Translations under genes and position numbers: made by a program
Notes under the pieces: model-generated
Told to the model about the DNA's origin: nothing
What the model saw: only the letters and a program-made list of their open reading frames with translations
Database searches by the model: none
Shown here: positions 31,883 to 43,937 of the stretch, piece by piece
Layout: each line of letters begins with the position of its first letter
How positions within the stretch are numbered: position 1 is the stretch's first letter
NCBI GenBank assembly: GCA_037127315.1
Contig: JBBBDQ010001611.1
Span: forward strand, 1,364,001 to 1,428,000
DNA from: Ascarosepion bandense
Taxonomy: Eukaryota > Mollusca > Cephalopoda > Sepiida > Sepiidae
Direction: 5' to 3'
DNA: 64,000 nucleotides

Positions 31883-33815
31883 TGTTGTGAAGTGTGAAAG
31901 TGTGACGTAATCTCGTCCTAAGGGTATAATACTGACGTTCAAAATTGTCATCGTAAACTACTATACAGTTACAAGACAGTCAGTAAACACTTACAATACG
32001 GTCACAAGATTGCTAGCTGTAGGTGAACTTCATATACTGCTATAGATTTCAGCAAGTTTCTTCTTCTTTTATGTGCCCTGTTCCTTCAGGACGTAGGCGA
32101 TCATGGCTTTCCACTTTTCCCTATCCCTGGTGGCTCTTAGCACGCTTTCTCCTGTTACACCACCCAAACCCCGCTTTGCCGTCCACTAGCTCAAGCCCAT
32201 AAATCTAGAATATAAATGTATAGAAACTAGCATGGCCACAAATTGAGGGATCAGTTTATATATTGATTATAATATAGATTTGATCCCCCATTTTATACCC
32301 ACATTAGTATTTGTTATAAACAGTTTGCATATATATTCTTCTTCTATGTGCCCTGTTCCTTCAGGACGTAGGCGATCATGGCTTTCCACGTCTCCCTATC
32401 CCTGGTGGCTCTTATCACGCTTTCACCTGTTACACCACCCAAACCCCGCTTTGCCGTCCACTAGCTCAAGCCCATAAATCTAGAATATAAATGTATAGAA
32501 ACTAGCATGGCCACAAATTGAGGGATCAGTTTATCTATTGATTATAATATAGATTTGATCCCCCACTTTATATGCACATTATAATTTCTTATAAACAGTT
32601 GGCATATATCTTCTATGTGCCCTGTCCCTTCAGGACGTATGCGATCATGGCTTTCCATGTCTCCCTATGCCTGGTGGCTCTTTGCACACCTCCTGTTACA
32701 CCACCCAAACCCTGTTCTGCCATCCACTAGCTCAAGCCCATAAATCTAAAATATAAATGTTTAGAAACTAGCATGGCCACAAAATGAGAGATCAGTTTAT
32801 ACATTGAATATAATATAGAATTGATCCCCCATTTTATACCCACATTACAATTTGTTATAAACAGTTTGCATATATATTCTTCTTCTATGTGCCCTGTTCC
32901 TTCAGGACGTAGGCGATCATGGCTTTCCACGTCTCCCTATCCCTGGTGGCTCTTAGCTCGCTTTCTCCTGTTACACCATGCAACCCTCGTTCCATCATTA
33001 GGTCCTTGAAATATGTTATCCGTTGTTTTCTCCTGTCTCTTTTTCCCTCTATCTCTCCTGTTAGTACCAGTATCTCCAAGCCCTCCTTCCTCATTGCATG
33101 TCCCAGGAACTTAAGCTGTCTCTTCCTGATGCTCAGTATTAATTTCCATTCGTTTCCATCCTTTCCAAAACCTCATCATTGCTCACATTGATATTCGCAG
33201 CATCCTTCTGTAGAACCACGTTTCAGTTGCTTCAAGTTTTTCCTTCATCTTTGATGATATTGTCCAGCATTCACTGCCATATTGAAGATCGGACAACACA
33301 TAGCAATCCAGTACTCTCTTTGTTTCTAGCGAAATTGTCCTGTTTCTTAATATTTTGCTCAACTTCTGGAATGCTTCCATGCCAATTTGCATTCGGATCT
33401 CTGTGTCGCAGTTTCCGTCTTCTGTTATAACGCTTCCCAGGTATTTAAATTTTTGTAACTGCTTGACTTTAGTATCTCCGCCTGTAATTGGCATTTTGGG
33501 CTCCTCTATTTACTGATGACCATGCATTCGGTTTTCTTGTAGTTTATAGTTTTTTCTTTCGACTTTACCCAGCTGCCTTCTTTAGGATGTTTTGTAGTTT
33601 CCTTTCTGTGTCTCTGCTATCAGCACTGTATCATCTGTGTATCTTATGTTGTTCAGATTGTGGCCGCCGATGATGAATCCTGGCAAATCCAGTACTCCTC
33701 TCTTTGTTTCTAGCGAAATTTTCTTGTTTCTTAATACTTTACTTAACTTCTGACGTAGTTCAAATGACATTATATTTCTTGCGTTACCTTCGTTCAACGC
33801 AACGAAGACATCACA
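31883..33815 (+). repeat. gypsy 3' LTR, split by LINE-R insertion
   Basis: Begins TGTTGTGAAGTG after the polypurine tract, is interrupted at about 32055 (after GATTTCAGCAAG), and resumes at about 33755 with GACATTATATTTCTTG, ending GAAGACATCACA. About 20 bases of LTR are missing at the break compared with the 5' LTR. Confidence 0.75.
32056..33750 (-). pseudogene. LINE-R fragment with tandemly amplified 3' end
   Basis: The minus strand carries a YTDDTVLIAE motif (mutated RT YADD, near 33640), a FKYLGSVITEDG motif, CYVLSDLQYGSECWTI and WFYRRMLRIS, then the 3' tail. The tail plus an adjacent block, hairpin M included, is repeated about every 272 bp: the TTCTATGTGCCCTG motif on the plus strand recurs near 32068, 32343, 32612 and 32883. 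The 33582-33750 part joins two non-adjacent pieces of the LINE, indicating rearrangement. Dead copy inside the gypsy 3' LTR. Confidence 0.78.
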
Positions 33816-33964
33816 GAAATAGAAGTAAGTAGCTGATCCTTATTATAAGGGTATTAAGGGCAGTGTCAATAGCGATATGAATTGGTCCCTTGCTACACTA
33901 AACAAGAGAAAGATTACGCTGAAGAAAAATTAATGATTAATAGCATGTTCGAAAGATCTTTGGC
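33816..33964. other. Flank of the gypsy insertion
   Basis: Short unique spacer; no gene seen. Confidence 0.4.
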
Positions 33965-34345
33965 TTGTGTGGTTGGTTTTATTTAGTGGCATATCAACAT
34001 CACTGTGGGTTATTTAATGTGGAAATCTCATTATTTTGAAAAGAGCTACATGGCTTTAACTACAGAGAAAATCTATTGTTGGTCATTCTACTATAAATAT
34101 TTATTCTTGATAATTTTACCATAAATATATTTTGCTAATAATTTTACTATAAAAATTTATTTTTATACTTTCATAGTGTTTTGTTTTTGTTTGTAGGTGC
34201 ACTATTTACCCATAGCTGGTTCCCTAAAAAGCTACCACCCCGGGTCACCTCGGACAGGAATAGCGAAGAACAGCAATTAAGAGGTGGTTTTCAAACCCTC
34301 CAATTTCGCGATTAACGGTTTTGCTGTCGGATATAATTTATTATT
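33965..34345 (+). repeat. Dispersed repeat F, copy 2
   Basis: Partner of 6590-7090: GGTTTTATTTAGTGGCATAT, GTGGGTTATTTAATG, TTCATAGTGTTTTG, TTTACCCATAGCTGG, CCCGGGTCACCTCGGA and CAGCAATTAAGAGG. Shorter in the AT-rich middle. Confidence 0.6.
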
Positions 34346-34349
34346 ATAC

Positions 34350-34860
34350 TGAGGACGAGAATTTAAAGACCTAGGAAGTGTTCTAACAGGAGATGGAAAG
34401 TGCAACACAGAGATCCGAAGGCGAATTGGCATGGCAAAGAACGCGTTCGAGAAGCTGAGTAAAGTACTAAGACACAGGAAAATTTCACTAGAAACAAAGA
34501 AAAAAGTGCTGGATCGCTATGTGGTGTCAGTTCTTCAATACGGCAGTGAATGCTGGACAATATCATCGAAAATGAGGACAAAACTTGAAGTGGAAATGTG
34601 GTTCTACAGAAGCATAGTGGATATAAAGTGGGGTATCATTTCCATATTACAATCAATATATAAACTGACCCCTCACTTTGTGGTCACAGCAGTTTCTATA
34701 CATTTATGCACAAGGATGCATTCCAGAAGCTGAGTAAAGTACTAACACACAGGAAAATTTCACTAGAAACAACGAAAAGAGTGCTGGATTGCTATGTGAT
34801 GTCAGTTCTTCAATACGGCAGTGAATGCTGGACAATATCAAAAACTTGAAATGGATTTAA
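34350..34860 (+). pseudogene. LINE-R fragment, plus, with internal repeat and hairpin M
   Basis: Encodes, with frame shifts, a DLGSVLTGDGKC-like start, KNAFEKLSKVLRHRKISLET, VLQYGSECWTISSKM and MWFYRS. It is then cut by hairpin element M (about 34618-34690) and restarts at AFQKLSKVLTHRKISLE-like coding, so part of the LINE is duplicated. Confidence 0.75.
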
Positions 34861-36254
34861 ATAGTCTTTAGTGAAAGCTCTTGTCTAATACTGGTGCAAA
34901 AACGGAATATGAATGCTCTCTACAAATAATAATGAAAAGAGAGGGAAAATGAATATTCGGGTGGGAACGGTAACCAGATTTAAATTGATAAAGCAATTGT
35001 GAGTTGATGCGAACTATAAGTTTTTCTTTAGGAATTCAAAAAACTGAATTCTGTAATCTTTTAATCTAGGCCAAACTGTTCTCGTCGTCGTAAATAAACA
35101 AAGAGACTTTGTTAGATAGTTCATAGGGAAAGAAAGAGTAAAAGTATGGAAAGTGTAGGGGCCTCGGTTATGCCTGGTAAATTTGGCCTTGTGCCAAACA
35201 CGTCCGAAGTCCCCACAATTTAAATATCAGAAGGTTGAAGGCTGGATGTTGAAATGTGGAAGGATAAAATATTTCCAGTGTACATTAAAGTAAAGATTTA
35301 TTAACAGAATAACAAAATTGTAAGAAGAAAGATATAAGTGAAATTTGTTAACTGAACACTTAACATATTTGTGAGAAGGAAAATATTCATTGAGGGAATG
35401 CATGTAGTTTTGTAGTTAAAATTGTTCAAAGAGAAATGTAAGTATTTAAAATGTCCCACAAAAGTTTAGAGTTCATGGTTGTGTAGCAGAATGTAAAGTC
35501 TTATGTACCTTCCCCTATTTGGTAGGTGGGCGACAGGGTAAGAAAAAGGTAAAACAAATAACGAAATTGTACTTCGAGTGTCCTGTTGTTGTTGTTGTTG
35601 CTTTCTTCTTTGGCAGTGTGTAAAAATGAAGAAAAGGAAAATTGGAAGTAAAGGTCGAATGACGCTCCTTTACGTCTTTACATTGCCACAAGGTCCGTCA
35701 GCTAACCGCTCCCATTCTTGACTGGTTTTGACTGGTCACAGAATGTATTTAAATAGTGTATTATCGTCATGTGAGCGGCTCCGGGAGGCATTTTCTTCAT
35801 TAGGTACGAAAAAACGTTTGACTGCTGTCATATACCAATTTTCGAATTCCTATCCAATTAGGATCCAGAATTTTGCTTTTTAAACCTACTTGTGAAATTT
35901 GCCCTGGTCTGGATTTTTTCCAAAGTGTTTTAGTCGTTTTGATCCACTTTTGCGGGTGTGCAATTTTACTTAGTGTGTTTTAGTTAACGTTTGGATGATG
36001 TAGGATTTGTATAATTAAAGAGTTATTTAAAATTTTTAAGGAAAGCGAAAAACGGAGAACGTATGTAACAGTTGCGTAAAGACAGATTGAACTCCACAGG
36101 TGTGAAACCCGCTAAAACTGGATCAAATAATGAGGATATCTACAATATTAAGAGAACTTGTAATCACTTCATCTTCAGTGAAAATTAGATGCGAAAACAA
36201 ATGGAAAGCCAAACTAGTAAATTGTAATAACAATAATAATAAACAGAGACTTGA
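34861..36254. other. No gene seen
   Basis: About 1.4 kb without recognisable repeats or open frames. A (GTT)n tract lies at 35584-35602. It could be unique intergenic DNA. Confidence 0.4.
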
Positions 36255-36590
36255 AAATCAGATAATAATTCTGCTTGTTCCTTCCTTAGTTACTTAGTTC
36301 CTTCGTCCGTTACATTTACTCTCTACACGAGCTTTTCCTTCCCCTCTATTTTTTATAATCTCTAAACGCTACTCTCCTCAGCCTTTCTCTCACCTTTGCC
36401 GAACAGAATCATATAATAATTCTGCTTGTTCCTTCCTTAGTTAGTTACTTAGTTCCTCCGTCCGTTACGCCACTGAAGAAAGATAACACATTTACTCTCT
36501 ACACGAGCTTTTCCTTCCCCTCTATTTTTTATAATCTCTAAACGCTACTCTCCTCAGCCTTTCTCTCACCTTTGCCAAACGGATGGGTAG
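36255..36590. repeat. Tandem duplication, two units of about 155-175 bp
   Basis: Both units contain AATTCTGCTTGTTCCTTCCT, TCCGTTAC, ACATTTACTCTCTACACGAG and CCTCAGCCTTTCTCTCACC. Unit 2 has a 25-base insertion with CGCCACTGAAGAAAGATAAC. Recent, nearly identical copies. Confidence 0.8.
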
Positions 36591-37494
36591 TAATGAGTGA
36601 GAGAGTAGAAGGAGAGAACCTATAGCATTACTGTAGCTGTAGTAGCTTAAGCTAGTGGTTGTAGCAGTAATTGTGTGTGTATATGTGTGTGTACTGTACA
36701 ATATAGTAAAAATAGGTAGGTTTATTTTTGTATCCCGCGACCTAATAACGAAATTTCTGGCCTCTACACCCTTGGCCATTACTCACTTTTCTGTTTGCAA
36801 TGTACACAGGAGCCAGTAATAATAATAATAAAAAAAACATTTTCTCTTTCGAAATCTCTCACAAAACGGCGTAGAGTATTTTGGTGATGGTCTGTGCATA
36901 CGCCGCTTAATATAATATAAGATTACTGTTATGTAGCTTCTATGGACATTACTTTTATAGATATTTTAATAATATTGCACTCTGTGTTATCGTTATTTTA
37001 TTATTCAATACCTTTATGTTTGAAGACGTTACTATCATTTGTAGTAGTATGACAAAGTAAAACTTTTCCAGGAAATCATAATTATCCTTCCGAGAAAATT
37101 GAAAGGGTTCCGCTAGTATTAATATTAAATGGCTGTCATTTCAGGCCAACTTCACTTTAATTAACTTTAATTATAATAACAATGACTATGATGGTGATAA
37201 TGTCAGATAAAAAAATAATAAACAATTGAATCTGGAACAAGTGAAAATTAATTGGTTAGTCTTTATTGCGAGATATTTAAGTTCGTTCTTAAAATTGGCA
37301 CTTTGATCATAAAAATAACCGACGACGATGCATAAAGCAGTTCACTAAAATGACTGATGATAGGATTCGTCAGCAATTAAGATTGCGTTAAATCTTTAAA
37401 CAAGAGACTTGAAAACGACACAAGACAAAGTTATAAAGGACGACTTGTTGGCTAAAACTTATAACAGAACTCATACATGAATAATTACATTTTT
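36591..37494. other. No gene seen
   Basis: Mixed sequence with short CAG/TAG-rich words; no supportable exon or repeat. Confidence 0.4.
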
Positions 37495-37830
37495 TTTAAT
37501 CATATCACCCCGAGCAAGGCGGTACCGCCACTGATGTGCAGGGGGCTACGTAAGAGTGAAAAGATTAGAAGAGAGAAAGCCGGAAACCACATCATAAACA
37601 GGGATCAAGGGATGAGCCTCTTCACCTGTTCAATAGACATGGGTCGAGGGTGAACTGGGCGATAGTTTAGTCTATCTACTCCAATTGAAAAAAAAAAGAA
37701 AAAGAAAAAGGAATGAAAAGATTGGCAAAGAGAAAACCGAAAACCACATCCTAAACAGGGATCAAGGGATGAGCCTCTACACCTGTTCAATAGACGTGAG
37801 AGGAGTGTGAACCGGGCGATAGTTTAGTCT
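37495..37830 (-). mobile_element. Tail-V repeat with two tandem body units, minus
   Basis: Minus-strand copy: a T-run and AATCATATCACCCCGAGCAA at the left (tail end), CTGATGTGCAGGGGGCTACG, then two body units ending in GAACTGGGCGATAG (37668) and GAACCGGGCGATAG (37822), each preceded by CTGTTCAATAGAC. Confidence 0.8.
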
Positions 37831-37907
37831 ATCTACTCCAAAGAAAAGCAAAGTAACTGTGCTAAAAGTTCTGGAAACAAGTCAAGGAACTGACCACGCA
37901 AAATATT

Positions 37908-37945
37908 AGTATATATATTAATATATATATATACATATACATTAG

Positions 37946-38003
<58 letters not shown>
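37908..38003. repeat. (TA)n microsatellite
   Basis: Interrupted then pure TA run. Confidence 0.9.
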
Positions 38004-38005
<2 letters not shown>

Positions 38006-38104
38006 TATTAATACACAAACCATAAACATTTTTAGAGAATAATCTAGTCATTCCTTTCAAATGGCACAATGAAATTAGTATTGAACGGACATGCCTCCTA
38101 ATAC

Positions 38105-38945
38105 TGTCAAACGAACGCGGGTGTCCCTCAAGGCTCTATTCTAGGTCATACGCTTTTCTTTATCTACATTAAAGATCTCCCCGGTGTAATAAGATCCCAA
38201 GTAGGAATATACGCTGACGACACTACAGTTTACTCTAGCCTCGATCAAAAATCTACCGAGGCTGAAACAGTAAATCTTGCTGCAGAGCTTGAAAAGTACC
38301 ATGGTGGACTGGGGTAAGAAATGGCTCGTGAATTTTAATGCTTCCAAAACTATTACCTATCACAGACAATCGATCCTACCCCTTTTTTCCGTCTGAAACA
38401 ACCCTGCGTATATACAAATCTACCCTCCGCTTCTTTACTCGCACTTCCCGCCTGTGGAGTTCGCCTCTGTTTATTTGCTTTCCCGACAGCTACAATCTCC
38501 AAGAATTCAAATGTAAAGTCAATAGTCATCTCCTATCTCACTAACCTGCATCCTCTCTCTCTCATCTCCTTTCTCCGTCCACTCCAATCTCATCAGTATT
38601 CTCATCCTTCTCTTACCCACTTCCTGACACCCCCTATAACCTGTCACTCTTTCTCATAACTTTCTCTCATACTCCTTTCCCCGTCCACTCCACTCTCATC
38701 AGTATTCTCATCCTTCTCTTACCCACTTCCTGACACCCCCTATAACCTGTCACTCTTTCTCATAACTTTCTCTCATACTCCTTTCCCCGTCCACTCCACT
38801 CTCATCAGTATTCTCATCCTTCTCTTACCCACTTGCTGACACCCCCCATAACCTGTCACTCTTTCTCATAACCTTCCTCCTATGTAGCCCCTTGCAAAAC
38901 AGTGGCAGTAAAATGCCTTGCTTGGGCGATATGATTATAAAAAGA
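38105..38945 (+). pseudogene. LINE-J fragment: RT core, C-terminus, VNTR 3' UTR
   Basis: Forward frames encode the RT motif [11 protein letters not shown], then [11 protein letters not shown] (catalytic YADD), a deletion of the following several hundred bases, the C-terminal RTSRLWSSPLF...FPDSYNLQEFKCKVNSHLL (motifs separated here), then a 3' UTR with three 106-bp tandem units (starting near 38575, 38681 and 38787) and the tail GTAGCCCCTTGC...GGGCGATATGATTA. Jockey/CR1-like by motif pattern. The frame is broken at a stop after EKYHGGLG. Confidence 0.82.
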
Positions 38946-40728
38946 ATAAGAAGAGGACTTCAAATTTTCTGGGATTCTGAAATTCTAACACACCAACAGT
39001 ATAAGCCAGAAAACTAAATCTAACCATAACATACAAGGAGAAGATTTATTGGACAGTAATCTGAAAGAAAGAGAAACATTTCACAAATATCTAAAAATAG
39101 CGAAAAGACTGAAAATCTAGTGGCACAGAAAGAGAACAGTTGTGCCTCTCGTTGCCGGAATACTTGGAAGAACTAAAAATTAAAGTAAAATAAAGACCGT
39201 CCTACTGACGAGAGTCCGTAGGGTTTTGATTAGATTCGCTGCCACTTAATATCCAACGTCGGCTCCTTTAGTTACGCGTGTGAACATTCAGTGAGGGAAT
39301 CTACATGTTGGTACATATACTGCTTTATCGTTTTACTTGTAAACAAATATGCCAACGTCTAATTTCATTCTCCATATGGCTAATGTTTATGCTAATATAC
39401 GGGAAATGATTTGCGTTCTATTTGAAGTCTGCACCAGAACAACTGTGGCGGGCTTGTTTATCAACCACTTTGCTCTCTAAAGGAAAAAACGTAGACAAAT
39501 AAATGCTTTCAAATTCTAATTTCTGCTGAAAATAAGATTTCCTTTCAACCTACTTATTTTAGATCAAGATTTCTCAAAGGATACCTATTTTCAATAAATC
39601 TTCTTTGCTGAATTACAAATAACGCCTGCGCAAAAAAAAAAAATGATCAAAATAAAACATTAAAAACGTGTTGAACTGAAGCTAAATATGGTTCACGTAC
39701 TGAAGTAAATTTGAAATTATTCGCAGTTGTTTCCAATACATAAATTACATAACAAATTGTTCTCCGTATCCTTTGGGGAATTCCAACAAATATAGACTTG
39801 CTTTGTATCTTGAATTCTAGAACTTAATGTAATAGAAATTTATTTCAATTGTTTTTATTAATTTTGTATGCAAATTTATGCATTATTCCTAAAGAGATAA
39901 TCCCAAGAACTTGATAATTGTGGAAGCTTACATATTCAAAATTCAGTTTTATTTTCCTAGATTTTCATAACGATTTGTAGTCTTACAAAAATATAATTCG
40001 ACAAGTGTGTATAAAATACATTATAATATTTTATTGTTCCACTCAACGTTTTAATATTATGTTGTGGAGTAAATAACAAACCTCCAGTGACTAAATGTTC
40101 TAATGTAGACGCTTTAGTAAAGAAATGCAGTGACTCTAGAAACCCGTTGGAATTAGTCTACTTTGCGTTCTTCCTATAGACCGGTTAATGTCTCGCCACA
40201 CACCAGACGGATTTTTGTCTCACTTTTGTTTGAAACTTTGGATTCTTTGTTCTTGAAGAACGCTTCATTTTTCGTTAAGGTTAATTTTAATTTACAGATT
40301 TTATGAAAAGTTTGAATTTTTTTTTTGCTTTTCACACCCACCTTTAATTTTAATTTCGTATAAAAGAAAATTCAAACTTTAGGTGTTTTAGTTTATTTTT
40401 AATTGTTGCCCGGCATTAAGCTTATTTAAATTGGTTTTCTTCTCGTATATTTTTTCTTGTTGCTTAATCTTTGTATTTTCTACGTGCTTTTAATTCCAAC
40501 ATGACCGAAAGCCTTTTTTTGTTCGCTTTATTTAGTTTCGAAATTAAGTTTTTATTTTCATTTGTTTTTAATCTGATTGTTTTTATTTTATTTTCATATA
40601 ACGTCGCTCATTTTGTTTAAATGATAAAAATGAGCGTTATTAATGTATAACCTTATTACGTTGTTTGATTTAATCGTGTCATTTGAGTAATTTATTCTTT
40701 TTAACTCAATGTTTAAAAAGAAAAATAG
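38946..40728. other. No gene seen
   Basis: 1.8 kb of AT-rich sequence with no element or exon that I can support. Confidence 0.4.
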
Positions 40729-40975
40729 ATGTGGTGCAGTGGATATCGAGTCGGAACGGCAAATCGGGGTAGCGAGTTCGAATTCCAGTTGAATTCCTTG
40801 CATTCACTTACGGGCAAATACCCCTGGGAAAGATATTAATCCGTCTCTTCCCTCCAGTTATGAGTTAAATAATAGGACAGATTGGGTTCTATAGCCTTGG
40901 CTGGCAACTAGTCTACCTCAGAAAGCAATAGCAACCTACCGCTGGATATCTTCTGCCGAGTCAGTTATAGAATTG
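40729..40975 (+). mobile_element. SINE-A, copy 3, 3' truncated
   Basis: Starts at GTGGTGCAGTGGATATCGAG and runs to CTTCTGCCGAGTCAGTTATA. The 3' hairpin and the ACTGACT end are missing. Confidence 0.8.
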
Positions 40976-41134
40976 GAGACCTATTATAACAATAGCAGGA
41001 ATAGTGCTTTTGTGTAAGGCAGCCTGACGGATTTTAATTCTCTCCAGGCTGGTTTAAATTCAGATTTTTCCACTAGGTTGTTAACCATGGTGATAGGACC
41101 AATTTTTGTTCTGCTATTTTACTCATATTCTGGG

Positions 41135-41137
<3 letters not shown>

Positions 41138-41192
<55 letters not shown>
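41138..41192. repeat. (TA)n microsatellite
   Basis: A pure TA run. Confidence 0.9.
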
Positions 41193-41684
41193 CACTATGA
41201 TATTAACACTTAAGTGAATGTATATGTCAAACGTTACTTAACGCAACAACGAAGAACAGGATCGTTATGAAAGGATACGTCACATAATGGAAGTTCATTT
41301 TCCCAAGTGAGTGTGGCTGGATGTGTATTGTATTGAAGATATTTGATGCTTCCAAATGTTCTGCGAGTTGTATGTACAAGATGTAGTTACTTAATCATCT
41401 TTTGACACGAGTTCACTGTCATAGAAAACTCTGCAGATATCGGGCTTTAAAAGTGTCGTAACGATTTTGCCCACACTTGATTGTTATCGCCAGGCTTACA
41501 TACGGGATAAAATGTTTATTAACGCCTTCTGGCCTCTTGCTACTCTACCTTTACTATCATTTTAGATGATCAGGCGAACTACGCCAATCCAAACCGCCAC
41601 ACCTAGGATCCACCATGCCATTTACATTGAGTCAACACATCTTCATTCATTTCATGTTCCGTTAGTAAGCAGGAAGTTCCATTC
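41193..41684. other. No gene seen
   Basis: No exon or repeat identified. Confidence 0.35.
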
Positions 41685-42018
41685 CACGGGTTTTCAAACT
41701 TTTTGACTTACGAGCCCCTTTATATTTCAAGTTTTAGTCAAGGGACCCATTAGAGACACACTATAAACGTTTATGAAATTTATACATAAAGTTTTACTAT
41801 AAATAGCTTATAGTTTTGCATTAACGTAGTAAAAACTGGTTTTAAGCTTACTTTAAATTGATAATTTTAAATTTTATTTGATAACATTAATAAGTAAAAA
41901 TAAATATCCAGACATTGAAAATTTATTCTTTGAATTTCACGTGATGAGTTAATCCACGGACCCCCTATCTTTTCCTTGCGGACCCCCTGTGGTCCGCGGA
42001 CCACAGTTTGAAAACCTT
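41685..42018. mobile_element. hAT-type MITE
   Basis: The ends are GGTTTTCAAACTTTTTGAC at the left and, reversed, GGTTTTCAAACTGTGGTCC at the right. Near the right end, CGGACCCCCT and GTCCGCGGACCACAG are the familiar end sequences of animal hAT MITEs. The interior is AT-rich and non-coding. I could not confirm an 8-bp target duplication. Confidence 0.65.
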
Positions 42019-42056
42019 GTATTGATTGAATAATAACAGAAATTATTCTTAGTAAT

Positions 42057-42196
42057 GTGAAATTTTTATTAATCTGTCTCTTCCATTCAGTTATGGGTTA
42101 AATAACAGAACAGATTGGATTCTATATCCTTGGCTGGCAACCAGTCTACCGCAGAAAATAATGGCAACCTACTGCGGGATAATCTTCTGCCCAGTC
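42057..42196 (+). mobile_element. SINE-A 3' fragment
   Basis: Runs from TTTTTATTAATCTGTCTCTT to GATAATCTTCTGCCCAGTC and stops exactly where the 63-bp-arm palindrome begins. Confidence 0.75.
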
Positions 42197-42332
42197 ATTT
42201 AAATCGATTGGATAGCCATCTCTACGAGAAAATCCTGGGTTCTTCAGCAACGGCGAAACGAACAATTTTGTTTCGCCGTTGCTGAAGAACCCAGGATTTT
42301 CTCGTAGAGATGGCTATCCAATCGATTTAAAT
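42197..42332. repeat. Perfect palindrome, 63-bp arms, 10-nt spacer
   Basis: The left arm 42197-42259 and right arm 42270-42332 are exact reverse complements. The spacer is GAACAATTTT. The arm starts ATTTAAATCGATTGGATAGC and ends AACGGCGAAAC. No mismatch was found in 63 pairs, so it is either very recent or maintained, or an artefact of sequencing or assembly. Confidence 0.9.
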
Positions 42333-43937
42333 ATCGAAATATTTGTTTTGTTTTATTTTATATATATATCGGTAGGCAAAATCAGTCGGTTTAACGGTTA
42401 ACGTCTTTATTAAATTTTATTAAAAGCGTTAATCGTTAAACCATCAAAAAATTGCCTGATAAAACCGAAATCATCAAAACCATGACAGCGTAACGAACTG
42501 ATCTTCCCAACCTAAATATCTAAACGCTCTACATGACGAATCATCATTTTTTATTTAAACATGTATTGATCACTTTCTAATACGGTTGTTTACTCGTCTG
42601 ATTTAATTTAAATCTGACCTGTAACTTTTCAGTATATATATAATGCTAAGCTTACTAAATTAGTTGTAAGAATTTCGAGCCCTTTTCCTAATCAAAGGGG
42701 TCATGAAGTACATGATGAAATAAATTATTCAATAAATCAATCGTTATATTGAATATTATAGATCCATGTTATCCATTGAACGATTGTTTAGCAATTCTGT
42801 TGAACTACCGATACGAAATTCTTGTAACATTCACATATTTTAATTGTGATATTATATACGGAATAATAATAATAAAATTAAACATTATTTAAAGAAAAAT
42901 GCTAACATTATCCTATTAAAATATGTAATATCGAATATGTTCTTTACTTTTTATATTTAATCTTATGACTACAAATTAAAGAAATATTACATGTCCAAAG
43001 GTAAAGACTATGGTCATCTAAAGATCATATTGATTGGTGAATTGATCCAGAGTCAACAAGAAACACTATCATTGCAAAAGTAATACAAGGACGCCTTAAA
43101 ATAATTTTATTCAGAAATATTATCTGACACAACGTGAACAGAAAACTGATAAAATAACTTTAATTCCGTCTTTTAGAAAAGTCAGTAAACATATTGATGA
43201 AGAAATATAGTCTTCCAATCTGACATTCGGTAAAGATAAATCTTTGTAAACATATGCTAAGGCGTATGACTTGAAGGCGCTTTAGTGGGAAACACTTGAA
43301 TTGTATTGGTTTCGAACCAAACAAATATTTATCAGAAGTTGAAAGCCTTCCTAAAGCATCATTGAAACAAACCAAACTAATCATATGAAAGAACTTAAAG
43401 GTAAACAAACACTAAGGTATTTTTATGGACAATTTTCTGATCAAAATATCAACGACAAAAACGCAGTAAACAGTAAAAATTAGATTCAGCTTCCAGAAGA
43501 ATAATTGTTCGTCCATTGATGAGTTTTCAGAGTGTTCAGTTGCCATAATGTTAGCAATGTTTTTTTGCATTATTCTTTGCCCGAGTATTTTTCTGTTTGC
43601 TTTGTATTAGTTCATCACATCGAAGCAATGTCGAAGCCGCTGGCTGAAAGAAGATTTTTGCCGCAGGATCTTGTTCTTTTTCGCCTTGCAAGGAAATACT
43701 TTTACACTAGCGTTTCACAAGAATCGTTCATTCAATCACAGCCACAGATACTTCCGTTTTGTTTCGAGCTGAGAAGGAGATAATTTTACTTTATTCCATT
43801 TTCTCATTCTTATAAATCATGAAAGTCTTACATACTCGTATTTAAACTCACCTAAAAAAAACTTTGGGATATCAGGAGCTGATATCTGAAGCGTGACATA
43901 TGCACAAACAATTGTTGATATGTATTCTTTAATATCA
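42333..43937. other. No gene seen
   Basis: AT-rich. Open frames at 43160-43408 (minus) and 43532-43783 (plus) have no family features, no splice evidence and AT-driven composition; I do not call them genes. Confidence 0.4.

Larger units (their letters stand above)
28503..33815 (+). mobile_element. Ty3/gypsy LTR retrotransposon, deleted and multiply invaded
   Basis: Two related LTRs (28503-28726 and 31883-33815) bracket a gag relic, a zinc knuckle and an integrase relic in that order. A primer binding site (TGGAGGCGAGGATTCGA) follows the 5' LTR by one base and a polypurine tract (AAAAGGGAGGAA) precedes the 3' LTR. Protease, RT and RNase H are missing between the knuckle (about 30010) and integrase (about 30290). 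Later insertions: a LINE-J tail in gag, SINE-A copies after integrase and a LINE-R array inside the 3' LTR. The word GAAAT follows the 3' LTR and also occurs three bases before the 5' LTR; it is a possible target duplication but does not line up exactly. Inactive. Confidence 0.82.

Noticed and set aside
42197..42332. microRNA precursor
   Set aside because: Perfect pairing over 63 bp and no conserved seed evidence; animal miRNA hairpins are imperfect. An endo-siRNA source remains possible but unsupported.
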